Notes under the pieces: generated by a model
Seen by the model: only the letters and a program-made list of their open reading frames with translations
What the model was told of the DNA's origin: nothing
Databases searched by the model: none
Part shown: in pieces, positions 1 through 6,436 of the stretch
Numbering within the stretch: position 1 is the stretch's first letter
How the letters are laid out: each line of letters starts with the position of its first letter
Origin: an uncultured Lachnospiraceae bacterium
Lineage (GTDB): Bacteria > Bacillota > Clostridia > Lachnospirales > Lachnospiraceae
DNA length: 7,802 nt
Assembly: GCA_902476645.1 (NCBI GenBank)
Contig: CABSEG010000096.1
Location: forward strand, 1-7,802
Reading direction: 5' to 3'
Position numbers and translations under genes: made by a program

Positions 1-1
1 G

Positions 2-1564
2 GATACGCCAGGCCATGAGGAGTACACCAGAAACATGGCGGTAGGCGCTTCCTTCGCTGATCTGGCTGTAATTCTGGTAGATGGGTATCAGGGCGTGTTG
101 CCTCAGACCAGACGCCATACGAGAATCTGTGCGCTGATGGGGATTCGTCATGTAGTGTTTGCGGTCAACAAGATGGATCTGATTCATTATGACAGATTTG
201 AGTTTGAAAAGATCAAAAAAGATATTAACCGTCTTATCGCAGAATTTGAGTTTGACAGTATTTATATTATTCCCGTATCCGCAACGGAAGGGGATAATGT
301 AACAAAAAAATCGGAAAATATGCCTTGGTATCAAGGTGTTCCCCTCTTAACTTATCTGGAAGAGATTGATGTGACGAAGGGAAACCAGGCGGAAGGCTTT
401 GTAATGCCAGTACAGAGAGTGTGCCGTCCGGACCGTACGTTTCGTGGATTTCAGGGGCAGATCTCTAATGGAGAAATTCATGTGGGCGATGAGATTCATG
501 TGCTGCCAAGTCAGGAGGCTGCCCATGTAAAACAGATTCTGGTTACGGATAAGGATTCTCAGAGCGCTTTCCAGGGACAGGCTGTCACGATTCAACTGGA
601 CAGAGAAGTGGATGTTTCCAGAGGAAGCGTTTTGTATAAGGATGCTAACCTGAAGGTGGGAAGTATGTTCCGGGCCAATATTTTATGGATGGATGACTCC
701 GAGCTGGTGGAGGGAAAGAACTATTGGCTGAGCCTTGGCACAAAGACTGTGCCGGCTGTGGTTATGAATATCAAGTACCGGGTGAATATCAACGACGGAA
801 GTCAGATCCATACCAAACATTTGAGAAAGAACGAGATTGCTGTCTGCGATATCTCCGTCTCTGATAAAATTGTATTCGATCTGTTTCAGGAGATCGAAGA
901 TCTGGGATGTTTTATACTGATTGATCGCATTACCAATATGACCTCTGCCTGCGGGGTTGTGGAGTATGCCCTGCGCAGGGATGAGAACGTAAAATGGCAG
1001 GATATGGATATCACCAGAGAAATCCGGGCGCAGCAGAAGGGACAAAATCCCAAGACGTTGTGGTTCACAGGATTGTCTGGCTCCGGAAAATCTACGCTGG
1101 TGAATGAGGTGGAAAAAAGATTGGTGGCCCAGGGAAAACATACCATGGCTCTGGATGGAGATAATATCCGCCTTGGCCTGAACCGGAATCTAGGCTTTGC
1201 AGAACAGGATCGAATCGAAAATATCCGCCGTATCTCTGAGGTTGCCAAACTGATGAACGATGCGGGACTAATCGTACTTACCTCCTTTATCTCTCCCTAT
1301 ACCAGGGACAGACAGAGTGCTAAGGAGATCATCGGTGAGAAAGACTTTATAGAAATCTATGTAAGTACACCTCTCGAAGAGTGCGAAAAGAGGGATGTAA
1401 AAGGGTTGTACAAGAGGGCCAGAACCGGAGAGATCCCCAATTTCACCGGAATTTCCAGTCCCTATGAGCCACCCGTTTCACCGGATATTACCATAGACAC
1501 AACGGGAAAAGATCTGGAAGAGAGTACCGATTACTTGATGAAGGAACTGGAAAAGTTTCTGTAG
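2..1564 (+). CDS. cysNC: Bifunctional sulfate adenylyltransferase subunit 1 / APS kinase (5'-truncated by window edge)
   Basis: This is a fusion of the sulfate-adenylyltransferase GTPase subunit (CysN) with adenylylsulfate kinase (CysC). CysN couples GTP hydrolysis to APS synthesis by CysD; CysC then phosphorylates APS to PAPS in the cytoplasm. The frame is open from base 2, which reads straight into the GTPase G3 motif DTPGH, so the ATG at 35 is an internal Met and the real start lies upstream. The G1 P-loop is therefore outside the window, about 100 residues by comparison with usual CysN. The G4 motif NKMD is at 167-178, followed by the EF-Tu-like beta-barrel domains to about base 1000. The CysC part starts near 1055 with P-loop GLSGSGKST (1070-1096), then DGDNIR, and FISPYTRDR, which holds the serine conserved in APS kinases. 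Both halves look intact. Stop TAG is 14 bp before the next gene. cysD is expected just upstream, but this cannot be seen. Confidence 0.95.
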   Translation, partial: DTPGHEEYTRNMAVGASFADLAVILVDGYQGVLPQTRRHTRICALMGIRHVVFAVNKMDLIHYDRFEFEKIKKDINRLIAEFEFDSIYIIPVSATEGDNVTKKSENMPWYQGVPLLTYLEEIDVTKGNQAEGFVMPVQRVCRPDRTFRGFQGQISNGEIHVGDEIHVLPSQEAAHVKQILVTDKDSQSAFQGQAVTIQLDREVDVSRGSVLYKDANLKVGSMFRANILWMDDSELVEGKNYWLSLGTKTVPAVVMNIKYRVNINDGSQIHTKHLRKNEIAVCDISVSDKIVFDLFQEIEDLGCFILIDRITNMTSACGVVEYALRRDENVKWQDMDITREIRAQQKGQNPKTLWFTGLSGSGKSTLVNEVEKRLVAQGKHTMALDGDNIRLGLNRNLGFAEQDRIENIRRISEVAKLMNDAGLIVLTSFISPYTRDRQSAKEIIGEKDFIEIYVSTPLEECEKRDVKGLYKRARTGEIPNFTGISSPYEPPVSPDITIDTTGKDLEESTDYLMKELEKFL

Positions 1565-1578
1565 ACAGGAGGAGTAGA

Positions 1579-2568
1579 ATGAGAAAAGGAATCAGAGCAG
1601 GCATTCTGGCGGCAGGTATTTTAGCAGTTGGTCTTTTGACAGGATGCGGAGGACAATCAGGAGAGAACCAGGTTCGAATCGGCTATTTCCCAAATATTAC
1701 GCACACCCAGGCGCTGGTTATGAAAGATCAGCAGACACTGGAGAAAAAGTGGGTGGAGGATTGTGAAGTCACCTGGACTTCCTTTAACGCAGGACCAGCG
1801 GAGGTGGAGGCCATCTTCGCCGGAGAGATTGATATCGGCTATATCGGTCCCGTTCCTGCCATCAATGCCTATGTAAAGTCCGGTGGAGATGTGCAGATTT
1901 TATCCAATGCTACTAATGCAGGAGCTGTGTTGATTAAGCGCAGCGACAGTGATATTGAGACAATCGCGGATCTGGCAGGAAAAAAAGTGGCAGTTCCGCA
2001 GATGGGGAATACCCAACATCTTTGTCTTCTGGAACTCTTATCTGAAAACGGTTTGGCTCCCACCACGGAAGGGGGCGACGTGGAGGTTGTAGCTGTCTCC
2101 AATGCAGACGTCCGAAATATGATGGATCAGAAAAACATTGACGCAGCCTTGGTTCCGGAGCCCTGGGGAACCATTTTGGAAGAGGAGAGCGGAGCCATTG
2201 TGGTAAAGGAATATGATGAGATCTTTATGGAAGGGAATTATCCAAGTGCCGTGGTCGTGGCCAGAAAAGAATTCATCGAAGAGCATCCGGACCTGGTTCA
2301 GGATTTTTTAGAGGAACACAGTGCAGCTACAGATTATATCAATGAAAAAGACGAGGAACTGTATACACTGATTAATCGCCAGATTGAGGAGGCCACCTCC
2401 CAGACCTATGACACAGCAGAGTTACAGAAGTCCTTTGAGAGAATTGTTGCCAGCACACAGATCGAAGAAGAGGCGATAGACGCCTTTGGAAAAATCTGCT
2501 ATGAACAGGGATTTATACAGGAAGAAATGAAAGATGGGATTGTGGTAGAAAATGTGGATGGAAATTAA
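1579..2568 (+). CDS. ABC transporter substrate-binding lipoprotein, SsuA/TauA (NMT1-like) family
   Basis: This is the extracytoplasmic binding protein of the importer encoded with the next two genes; it should capture an oxidised sulfur anion at the cell surface. The 329-residue product has a lysine/arginine start, a hydrophobic stretch and a lipobox LTGC (residues 20-23), so Cys23 is the predicted lipid-anchored N-terminus, as usual in Firmicutes. The mature part opens with VRIGYFPNITHTQAL and contains FNAGPAEVEAIFAGEIDIGYIGP and DLAGKKVAVPQ, all typical of sulfonate/taurine/nitrate-type binding proteins. AGGAGG at 1567-1572 lies 6 bases before the ATG at 1579 and supports this start. It lies 14 bp after cysNC, and its last codons overlap the ATPase gene. 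The family binds sulfonates, taurine, nitrate, thiamine precursors and others, so the ligand is not settled by sequence; sulfate or a sulfonate is inferred from the cysNC context. Confidence 0.9.
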   Translation: MRKGIRAGILAAGILAVGLLTGCGGQSGENQVRIGYFPNITHTQALVMKDQQTLEKKWVEDCEVTWTSFNAGPAEVEAIFAGEIDIGYIGPVPAINAYVKSGGDVQILSNATNAGAVLIKRSDSDIETIADLAGKKVAVPQMGNTQHLCLLELLSENGLAPTTEGGDVEVVAVSNADVRNMMDQKNIDAALVPEPWGTILEEESGAIVVKEYDEIFMEGNYPSAVVVARKEFIEEHPDLVQDFLEEHSAATDYINEKDEELYTLINRQIEEATSQTYDTAELQKSFERIVASTQIEEEAIDAFGKICYEQGFIQEEMKDGIVVENVDGN

Positions 2569-3325
2569 GCATGTATCAAAGACCTACGAGGGAACTGTAA
2601 AAGAGACTCTTCAGGACATCAGTTTGGAGATCAAAGAGGGAGAGTTTATCTGCATCGTCGGCCCCAGCGGCTGCGGCAAGTCTACTCTGTTAAATGTGGT
2701 GGCAGGATTGGAAGAGGCCACATCAGGAGAAGTGATCCTGGATGGGAAAAAGGTGACGGGACCTGGATCTGACCGGGTGGTGATGTTTCAGGAATCTGCC
2801 CTGTTTCCCTGGCTGACCGTGGAAGAGAATGTACGCTTTGGCATGAAGATGGCGGGAATGCCGGAGGAAGAACAGGAAAAGAGACTGGACAAATATCTGG
2901 GGATGGTACAGCTGTCTGATTTTCGGAAGTATTACCCTCATGAGATCTCCGGCGGTATGAAGCAGCGTACAGCTCTGGCAAGGGCCCTGGTGCTGGACTC
3001 TCAGGTATTGCTGATGGACGAGCCTTTCTCTGCCCTGGATAAGCAGACGATTAACATTTTAAGAACGGAGCTGGAAAATATCTGGGAAAAAACGGGAAAA
3101 ACGATTCTTTTTATCACTCACAGTGTAGAAGAAGCCGTATATTTTGCAGATCGGGTGGTTATTCTTTCAGATAACCCTGGAGAGATCAAAGATATTATTC
3201 ACATTGATCTGCCGAGGCCCAGACAGATCGATGACGATGAGTTTGTTCATCTCAGAAGAAAAATTTTAAAGAAAGTCAAAAGAGAGGTTGAGAAAATTGC
3301 AGAAACGGAACATGACAAAAAATAG
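2552..3325 (+). CDS. ABC transporter ATP-binding protein, SsuB/TauB family
   Basis: This cytoplasmic ATPase powers the importer. All nucleotide-binding elements are present: Walker A GPSGCGKST (residues 37-45), Q-loop Gln80, signature ISGGM (132-136, where the usual first residue is Leu), Walker B VLLMDE (152-157), D-loop SALD (160-163) and H-loop His190. The length of 257 residues is normal for SsuB/TauB/NrtD-type proteins. The reading frame overlaps the end of the lipoprotein gene, which indicates translational coupling. Two in-frame ATGs, at 2552 and 2558, could start it; neither has a strong Shine-Dalgarno. The second gives MEIKHVSKTYEG, the more typical N-terminus, so the first two residues are uncertain. 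The permease gene overlaps its 3' end. Family membership is certain; the transported substrate is not. Confidence 0.93.
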   Translation: MWMEIKHVSKTYEGTVKETLQDISLEIKEGEFICIVGPSGCGKSTLLNVVAGLEEATSGEVILDGKKVTGPGSDRVVMFQESALFPWLTVEENVRFGMKMAGMPEEEQEKRLDKYLGMVQLSDFRKYYPHEISGGMKQRTALARALVLDSQVLLMDEPFSALDKQTINILRTELENIWEKTGKTILFITHSVEEAVYFADRVVILSDNPGEIKDIIHIDLPRPRQIDDDEFVHLRRKILKKVKREVEKIAETEHDKK

Positions 3326-4085
3326 ACGCGTACTTCAGGGCCTGTGTTTTTACGTCGGAGTCATTCTGGTATGGCAGCTTGTGTTCTGGCTGGGAACCTC
3401 CGTGGTTGGTCTGTGGAAACCCTATGCCTTCCCAAGCCCGCTGGGAGTGGTGGAGAGCTTTGGCAGACAATTAGGAGACGGTAGTCTGGTGCTGGCAGTG
3501 CTTCAGAGTTTAAAGCGCTGTATTCTGGGATTTTGTATTTCTCTGGTGGTTGGTGCCGTAGCAGGAGTTGCTATTACACATTTCGCCTTTTTAAAAAGAA
3601 ATCTGAAACCTTTGATGTTGGGAATTCAGACATTGCCCAGCATTTGTTGGGTTCCTTTTGCCATCTTGTGGTTTGGTTTAAAGGAGAGCGCCATCCTGTT
3701 TGTCGTAGTGATGGGCTCGGTATTCAGCGTGGCTTTGGCCATTGAGGATGCGTTTTCTCAGGTGCCGCCGTTGTATATCAAAGCAGCGAGAACCATGGGA
3801 ACGGGAAAGAGTCAGCTTTATCGGTATGTAATGCTTCCGGCGGCTCTGCCGGGAATTGTGTCCGGGATGAAGCAGTCCTGGTCCTTTGCCTGGAGAGCGC
3901 TCATGTCCGGTGAAGTGATGTCCTCTTTTGTGGGACTGGGATTTTCCCTGATGACAGGAAGAGATATGGCTGATATCAATCAGGTGATGGCGGTTATGAT
4001 CGTGATTATTGTGCTGGGCATCCTGATTGAAAAATTTGTATTTGGTAAGATTGAGGGAAAATTGAAGAAGAAACGAGGATTATAG
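3312..4085 (+). CDS. ABC transporter permease, SsuC/TauC family
   Basis: This is the membrane channel of the importer, 257 residues from the ATG at 3312. Hydrophobic segments lie at about 8-28, 70-90, 103-122 and 126-145, with more in the C-terminal third, consistent with the six-helix BPD_transp_1 fold. The cytoplasmic EAA-type loop that docks on the ATPase is visible at about 157-176, with KAARTMGTGK followed by YVMLPAALPGI. QTLPSICWVPFAILWFG (106-122) is typical of the SsuC/TauC/NrtB group. The ATG at 3312 overlaps the ATPase gene by 14 bp and resembles the previous overlap. A TTG at 3288 in the same frame would add eight residues, but its purine-rich GAGAGG directly abuts the TTG, too close for a normal ribosome site. 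The ATG has only a weak ribosome site, so coupling to upstream translation is likely. The serine-hydrolase gene follows after 9 bp. Confidence 0.9.
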   Translation: MTKNRRVLQGLCFYVGVILVWQLVFWLGTSVVGLWKPYAFPSPLGVVESFGRQLGDGSLVLAVLQSLKRCILGFCISLVVGAVAGVAITHFAFLKRNLKPLMLGIQTLPSICWVPFAILWFGLKESAILFVVVMGSVFSVALAIEDAFSQVPPLYIKAARTMGTGKSQLYRYVMLPAALPGIVSGMKQSWSFAWRALMSGEVMSSFVGLGFSLMTGRDMADINQVMAVMIVIIVLGILIEKFVFGKIEGKLKKKRGL

Positions 4086-4094
4086 GGGGAAAGG

Positions 4095-5267
4095 ATGAAG
4101 AAAAAAAGTTTTGGTGTCCTTATATGCTGTTTCATTCTGGTATCTTTTTTTTCGTTTGCCTCCCAGGCTAAGATCAGGGAACAGGGAGGAAAGCCTTATC
4201 TGTATTCTAAGACTGGTAAGTTGTTAAAGAGCGGCTTCCATAAAGTGGGAGGAAAGATCTATTTTACAAATGCAAAAGGCATAATTCAGAAGGGATGGAA
4301 AACGATTCGAGGGAACCGTTACTTCTTCAAGAAGAATGGAGCCTTGCAGACGGGATGGAAGAACGTTGGAAAGCGGACATACTACCTGAGCAAAAGTAAA
4401 AAGATTCCGGGCAGAGGAAAAGCACTTACCGGATGGCATAAGATTCAGAAAAAGTGGTATTATTTTGATAAGCAGGGGATTATGGCTAAAAAGACCTGGA
4501 TTGGAAGTAGCTACGTAAATAAAAAGGGGGAGTATGTCAAGAAAAAAACTTCCCCTCTGCTTCATCTAAAGCGACAGGTGGAGGATTATATCCGCAATAG
4601 CTGTGTACCAGGGTCTTGGGCTGTCTATGTGAAGGATCTGGATTCCGGTGCTTCTTTTTCTATAAATAACAGGCAGATGTACTCAGCTTGTCTGATCAAG
4701 GTGTTTGGTATGGGGGCTGCCTTTGAGATGATCGAGGATGGCGCATTTACCTACGACTCTGTCAAGAATCTGATTTACCCCATGATTACCGTCAGCAGCA
4801 ATGATTGCTTCAATAGTCTGGTACGTAAGATGGGAATCAGCAGGATCAACGCCTTTTGCAAAGAGCACGGCTATAGCAAGACAAACCAGGGAAAAGGGAT
4901 TGCCCCGGCATCAAACAGCGGAGGCCTGGAAAATGGAACCGGAGGCAATTTGACCAGCGTGGAAGACTGCGGGGCTATCCTGGAGGAGATTTATCGGGGA
5001 CGTTTGGTTTCCAAGTCCGCCTCGGAAAAAATGCTTAGTATCTTAAAACAGCAGCAGCTTCGGGGAAAGATTCCTGCAGGCATCCCCTCCGGAGTAGCAG
5101 TGGGGAATAAGACTGGAGAGACCGGATTGTTGACTCACGATATGGCGATCGTATTTGGCCCTGAGAAAGACTATATTATCTGCGTGATGACAGACACCTC
5201 TAATCCGGGGGCAGCTGTTGGAGGTATCCAGGGGATTTCCAGACTGATCTATCGCTTTCTTAATTGA
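4095..5267 (+). CDS. Exported class A beta-lactamase-like hydrolase with N-terminal wall-binding repeats; Cys at the nucleophile position
   Basis: This 390-residue secreted protein probably acts on or near peptidoglycan. Residues 1-25 form a signal peptide (KKK, hydrophobic core, likely cut after SQA). Residues about 30-150 contain roughly 20-residue repeats rich in Gly, Trp and Tyr (KGWKTIRGNRYFF, TGWKNVGKRTYYL, TGWHKIQKKWYYF), resembling choline/glucan-binding repeats. From about 155 the domain is beta-lactamase2-like. The SxxK motif reads C199-L-I-K202, so the nucleophile serine is a cysteine (TGT at 4689-4691); S234-S-N236 and K339-T-G341 match the SDN and KTG motifs. The equivalent of the beta-lactamase Glu166 could not be assigned. 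The mature protein carries six cysteines (170, 199, 238, 255, 292, 363), many for an exported Firmicute protein. GGGGGAAAGG precedes the ATG, 9 bp after the permease, so it is probably the last gene of the sulfur operon. Real beta-lactamase activity is not implied; a carboxypeptidase-like or non-catalytic role is equally possible. Confidence 0.85.
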   Translation: MKKKSFGVLICCFILVSFFSFASQAKIREQGGKPYLYSKTGKLLKSGFHKVGGKIYFTNAKGIIQKGWKTIRGNRYFFKKNGALQTGWKNVGKRTYYLSKSKKIPGRGKALTGWHKIQKKWYYFDKQGIMAKKTWIGSSYVNKKGEYVKKKTSPLLHLKRQVEDYIRNSCVPGSWAVYVKDLDSGASFSINNRQMYSACLIKVFGMGAAFEMIEDGAFTYDSVKNLIYPMITVSSNDCFNSLVRKMGISRINAFCKEHGYSKTNQGKGIAPASNSGGLENGTGGNLTSVEDCGAILEEIYRGRLVSKSASEKMLSILKQQQLRGKIPAGIPSGVAVGNKTGETGLLTHDMAIVFGPEKDYIICVMTDTSNPGAAVGGIQGISRLIYRFLN

Positions 5268-5324
5268 GGAAAACAAAAACGTGTACATACAGACAATGAC
5301 ATAGAAGGTGCTGCAAATTACAGA

Positions 5325-5369
5325 GAGGCAGAAGTTTGGAAGGCCTTAAGGTTTTCCGACTCCTGCCTC
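5325..5369. terminator. Possible shared hairpin terminator between convergent genes
   Basis: GAGGCAG (5325-5331) pairs with CTGCCTC (5363-5369). Further imperfect pairing inside runs through 5333-5336 with 5358-5361 and 5338-5341 with 5353-5356, leaving a small loop around 5342-5352. It sits 57 bp past the hydrolase stop and overlaps the last codons of the lysR-type gene, so it could act in both directions. Neither side has a good T-run: TTTAAAAATT follows on the + strand and only scattered T on the - strand. Call it a weak or candidate terminator. Confidence 0.4.
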
Positions 5370-6242
5370 CTTTAAAAATTCAGATACGGCGCTGTGATAG
5401 CGAAAATGGGGGGAGCAGATAAACCCCACCGGGCGTCTTTGCATAGAACAGGCAAGAGGAAGTTCTATCAAAGTTCCGCTCTCCAGTTCAAGGTTTACAA
5501 ACTCCCGGATGACGCAGGCTATCCCTAAGCCGATTTTGGCAAAATCAATAAGCAAGTCCATGGTAGAGACCTCCAGGAGGGTGGCAGGATGAATTTGCTG
5601 TGCCTGTAAATATTCGTCAATGAACTGTCTGGTCATATTTTCTTGGTCGAGTAGCATCAGGGTGGCATCCGAAAACAGGTTCTTTTCCCAGCCATGGGAC
5701 AGGTCTAAATGCTCCAAGTATTCCCGTCCCGCCACAAAAGTATCCTGAATTTCACCCAGCGGATAAAATGGAATGTCTTTTGGGAGCCTCGGTCCACCGA
5801 CCAGGCCCAGGTCAATATTTCCCTCACGTAGAAGCTGGAAGGTGCGGTTAGAGGATTGACACTCCAGTGTGATGCGGATATGGGGATAGTTGTGGATGAA
5901 GGATTTCAGGTAGGGCAAGAGCATGTACTTGCAAAGGGTGGTGCTGACTCCGATACGCAGATGCCCCGTTTCCAGATCGGCAACTTGTCGGATACGTTCC
6001 TCCCCAGAGGAAAGTGCTTCAAATGCAGTGCGCACATAAGAAAACAGCAAAGCTCCTTCCTCTGTTAACCGGACACCTCTGGAGCTGCGCAGAAAAAGCG
6101 TAACGCCAAGGGAATCCTCCAGCTTTTGAATGGATTTGCTGATGGCGGGCTGACTGATATACAATTTTTTGGCGGCCTTGGAAATACTTTTTTCACAGGC
6201 TGTAACATAGAAAATTTTATAAAGAGGCAGGTTCTGATCCAT
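5346..6242 (-). CDS. LysR-type transcriptional regulator
   Basis: This is a 298-residue DNA-binding regulator of normal LysR-family length. The N-terminal winged helix-turn-helix is clear: FYVTACEKSISKAAKKLYIS, then QPAISKSIQKLEDSLG (about residues 11-46), followed by LFLRSSRGVRLTEEG. The rest (about 90-295) is the periplasmic-binding-protein-like effector domain, starting near LRIGVSTTL, with a second lobe that includes GLGIACVIREFV. The start at 6242 is backed by an excellent AAGGAGGG (6250-6257 on the + strand) with 7-base spacing. The gene is divergent from leuC across a 194-bp region full of AATAT/ATATT palindromes. Family habit therefore suggests it controls leuC and itself, perhaps sensing a leucine-pathway metabolite; the effector is unknown. 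Its 3' end meets the hydrolase gene tail-to-tail. A role in sulfur control (CysB-like) is less likely, since the sulfur operon's promoter is far upstream and outside the window. Confidence 0.93.
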   Translation of the reverse strand: MDQNLPLYKIFYVTACEKSISKAAKKLYISQPAISKSIQKLEDSLGVTLFLRSSRGVRLTEEGALLFSYVRTAFEALSSGEERIRQVADLETGHLRIGVSTTLCKYMLLPYLKSFIHNYPHIRITLECQSSNRTFQLLREGNIDLGLVGGPRLPKDIPFYPLGEIQDTFVAGREYLEHLDLSHGWEKNLFSDATLMLLDQENMTRQFIDEYLQAQQIHPATLLEVSTMDLLIDFAKIGLGIACVIREFVNLELESGTLIELPLACSMQRRPVGFICSPHFRYHSAVSEFLKEAGVGKP

Positions 6243-6294
6243 ACGAGTTCCCTCCTTTTTGGTTGTAGGTCTGAAATTTCCGGGGTCTTATTTT

Positions 6295-6341
6295 GAATAT
6301 CCTATATTAGAATATCAAGTTATAATAAATATTCTCAATAT
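6295..6341. promoter_or_regulatory. Cluster of AATAT/ATATT palindromes, probable LysR-type operator
   Basis: AATAT-CCT-ATATT (6296-6308) is a perfect inverted repeat with a 3-base spacer. ATATT-AG-AATAT (6304-6315) overlaps it, and ATATT-CTC-AATAT (6329-6341) repeats the design in the opposite orientation. GAATATC also occurs as a direct repeat 15 bp apart (6295-6301 and 6310-6316). Relative to a leuC start near 6381 the cluster covers about -86 to -40, the usual position of LysR-type recognition and activation sites. The assignment to the neighbouring regulator is an inference from position. Confidence 0.5.
6309..6338 (-). promoter_or_regulatory. Possible promoter of the lysR-type gene
   Basis: On the - strand TTGAGA (6333-6338) and TATTCT (6309-6314) are separated by 18 bases, a fair sigma-A match. 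A transcript would begin near 6302 and give about 60 bases of leader. Both elements lie inside the AATAT/ATATT palindrome cluster, which would allow autorepression, as is common for LysR-type genes. The region is AT-rich, so chance matches are likely and other -10 choices exist. Confidence 0.35.
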
Positions 6342-6345
6342 GTAT

Positions 6346-6374
6346 TTCTATTATACCCTTGTCTATGGTATAAT
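6346..6374 (+). promoter_or_regulatory. leuC promoter with extended -10 and weak -35
   Basis: TGGTATAAT (6366-6374) is a perfect TATAAT (6369-6374) with an extended -10 TG. At the 17-base spacing the -35 hexamer would be TTCTAT (6346-6351), a poor match to TTGACA. Transcription would begin near 6381, leaving a leader of about 56 bases before leuC. A weak -35 directly after the palindrome cluster is the arrangement expected for an activator-dependent promoter. TTGTCT (6359-6364) with TATAAG (6380-6385) is a poorer alternative with 15-base spacing. Confidence 0.6.
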
Positions 6375-6387
6375 GCAATTATAAGTG

Positions 6388-6414
6388 GGAAGGGGAGGTG
6401 CCTTCCTGAAGGAA
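6388..6414 (+). promoter_or_regulatory. leuC leader with two mutually exclusive small hairpins
   Basis: GGAAGG (6388-6393) can pair with CCTTCC (6401-6406), with a 7-base loop. The same 3' arm can instead pair downstream: TTCCT (6403-6407) with AGGAA (6410-6414), though a 2-base loop is too tight unless the closing pair opens. The ribosome site AGGAGG (6421-6426) lies just downstream and also holds sequence complementary to CCTTCC-type arms. The stems are short and no known riboswitch or T-box motif is present, so a regulatory role is speculative. Confidence 0.25.
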
Positions 6415-6436
6415 TCAGATAGGAGGATACAGCAGA

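Noticed and set aside
683..1248. Long - strand open frames inside cysNC
   Set aside because: They lie fully opposite a well-supported gene, have no family resemblance or ribosome site, and mirror its codon pattern.
4119..4130. Two adjacent cysteines (11 and 12) in the hydrolase signal peptide as a lipobox
   Set aside because: The residues before them (V-L-I) do not fit the small residue needed before the lipidated cysteine, and they sit in the middle of the hydrophobic core; a SQA signal-peptidase site further on is a better fit.
4230..4600. Repeats in the hydrolase N-terminal region as a DNA repeat array
   Set aside because: The repetition is at protein level (Gly/Trp/Tyr wall-binding motifs) and the DNA copies are too diverged to be a nucleotide repeat element.
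6321..6326. TATAAT at 6321 as a second leuC promoter
   Set aside because: The only upstream -35-like hexamer, TTGAAT at 6293-6298, is 22 bases away, too far; the match is expected in such AT-rich sequence.
6381..6436. T-box riboswitch or leucine leader-peptide attenuator upstream of leuC
   Set aside because: The leader is only about 56 bases, lacks the T-box sequence and a terminator, and contains no short reading frame with leucine codons.
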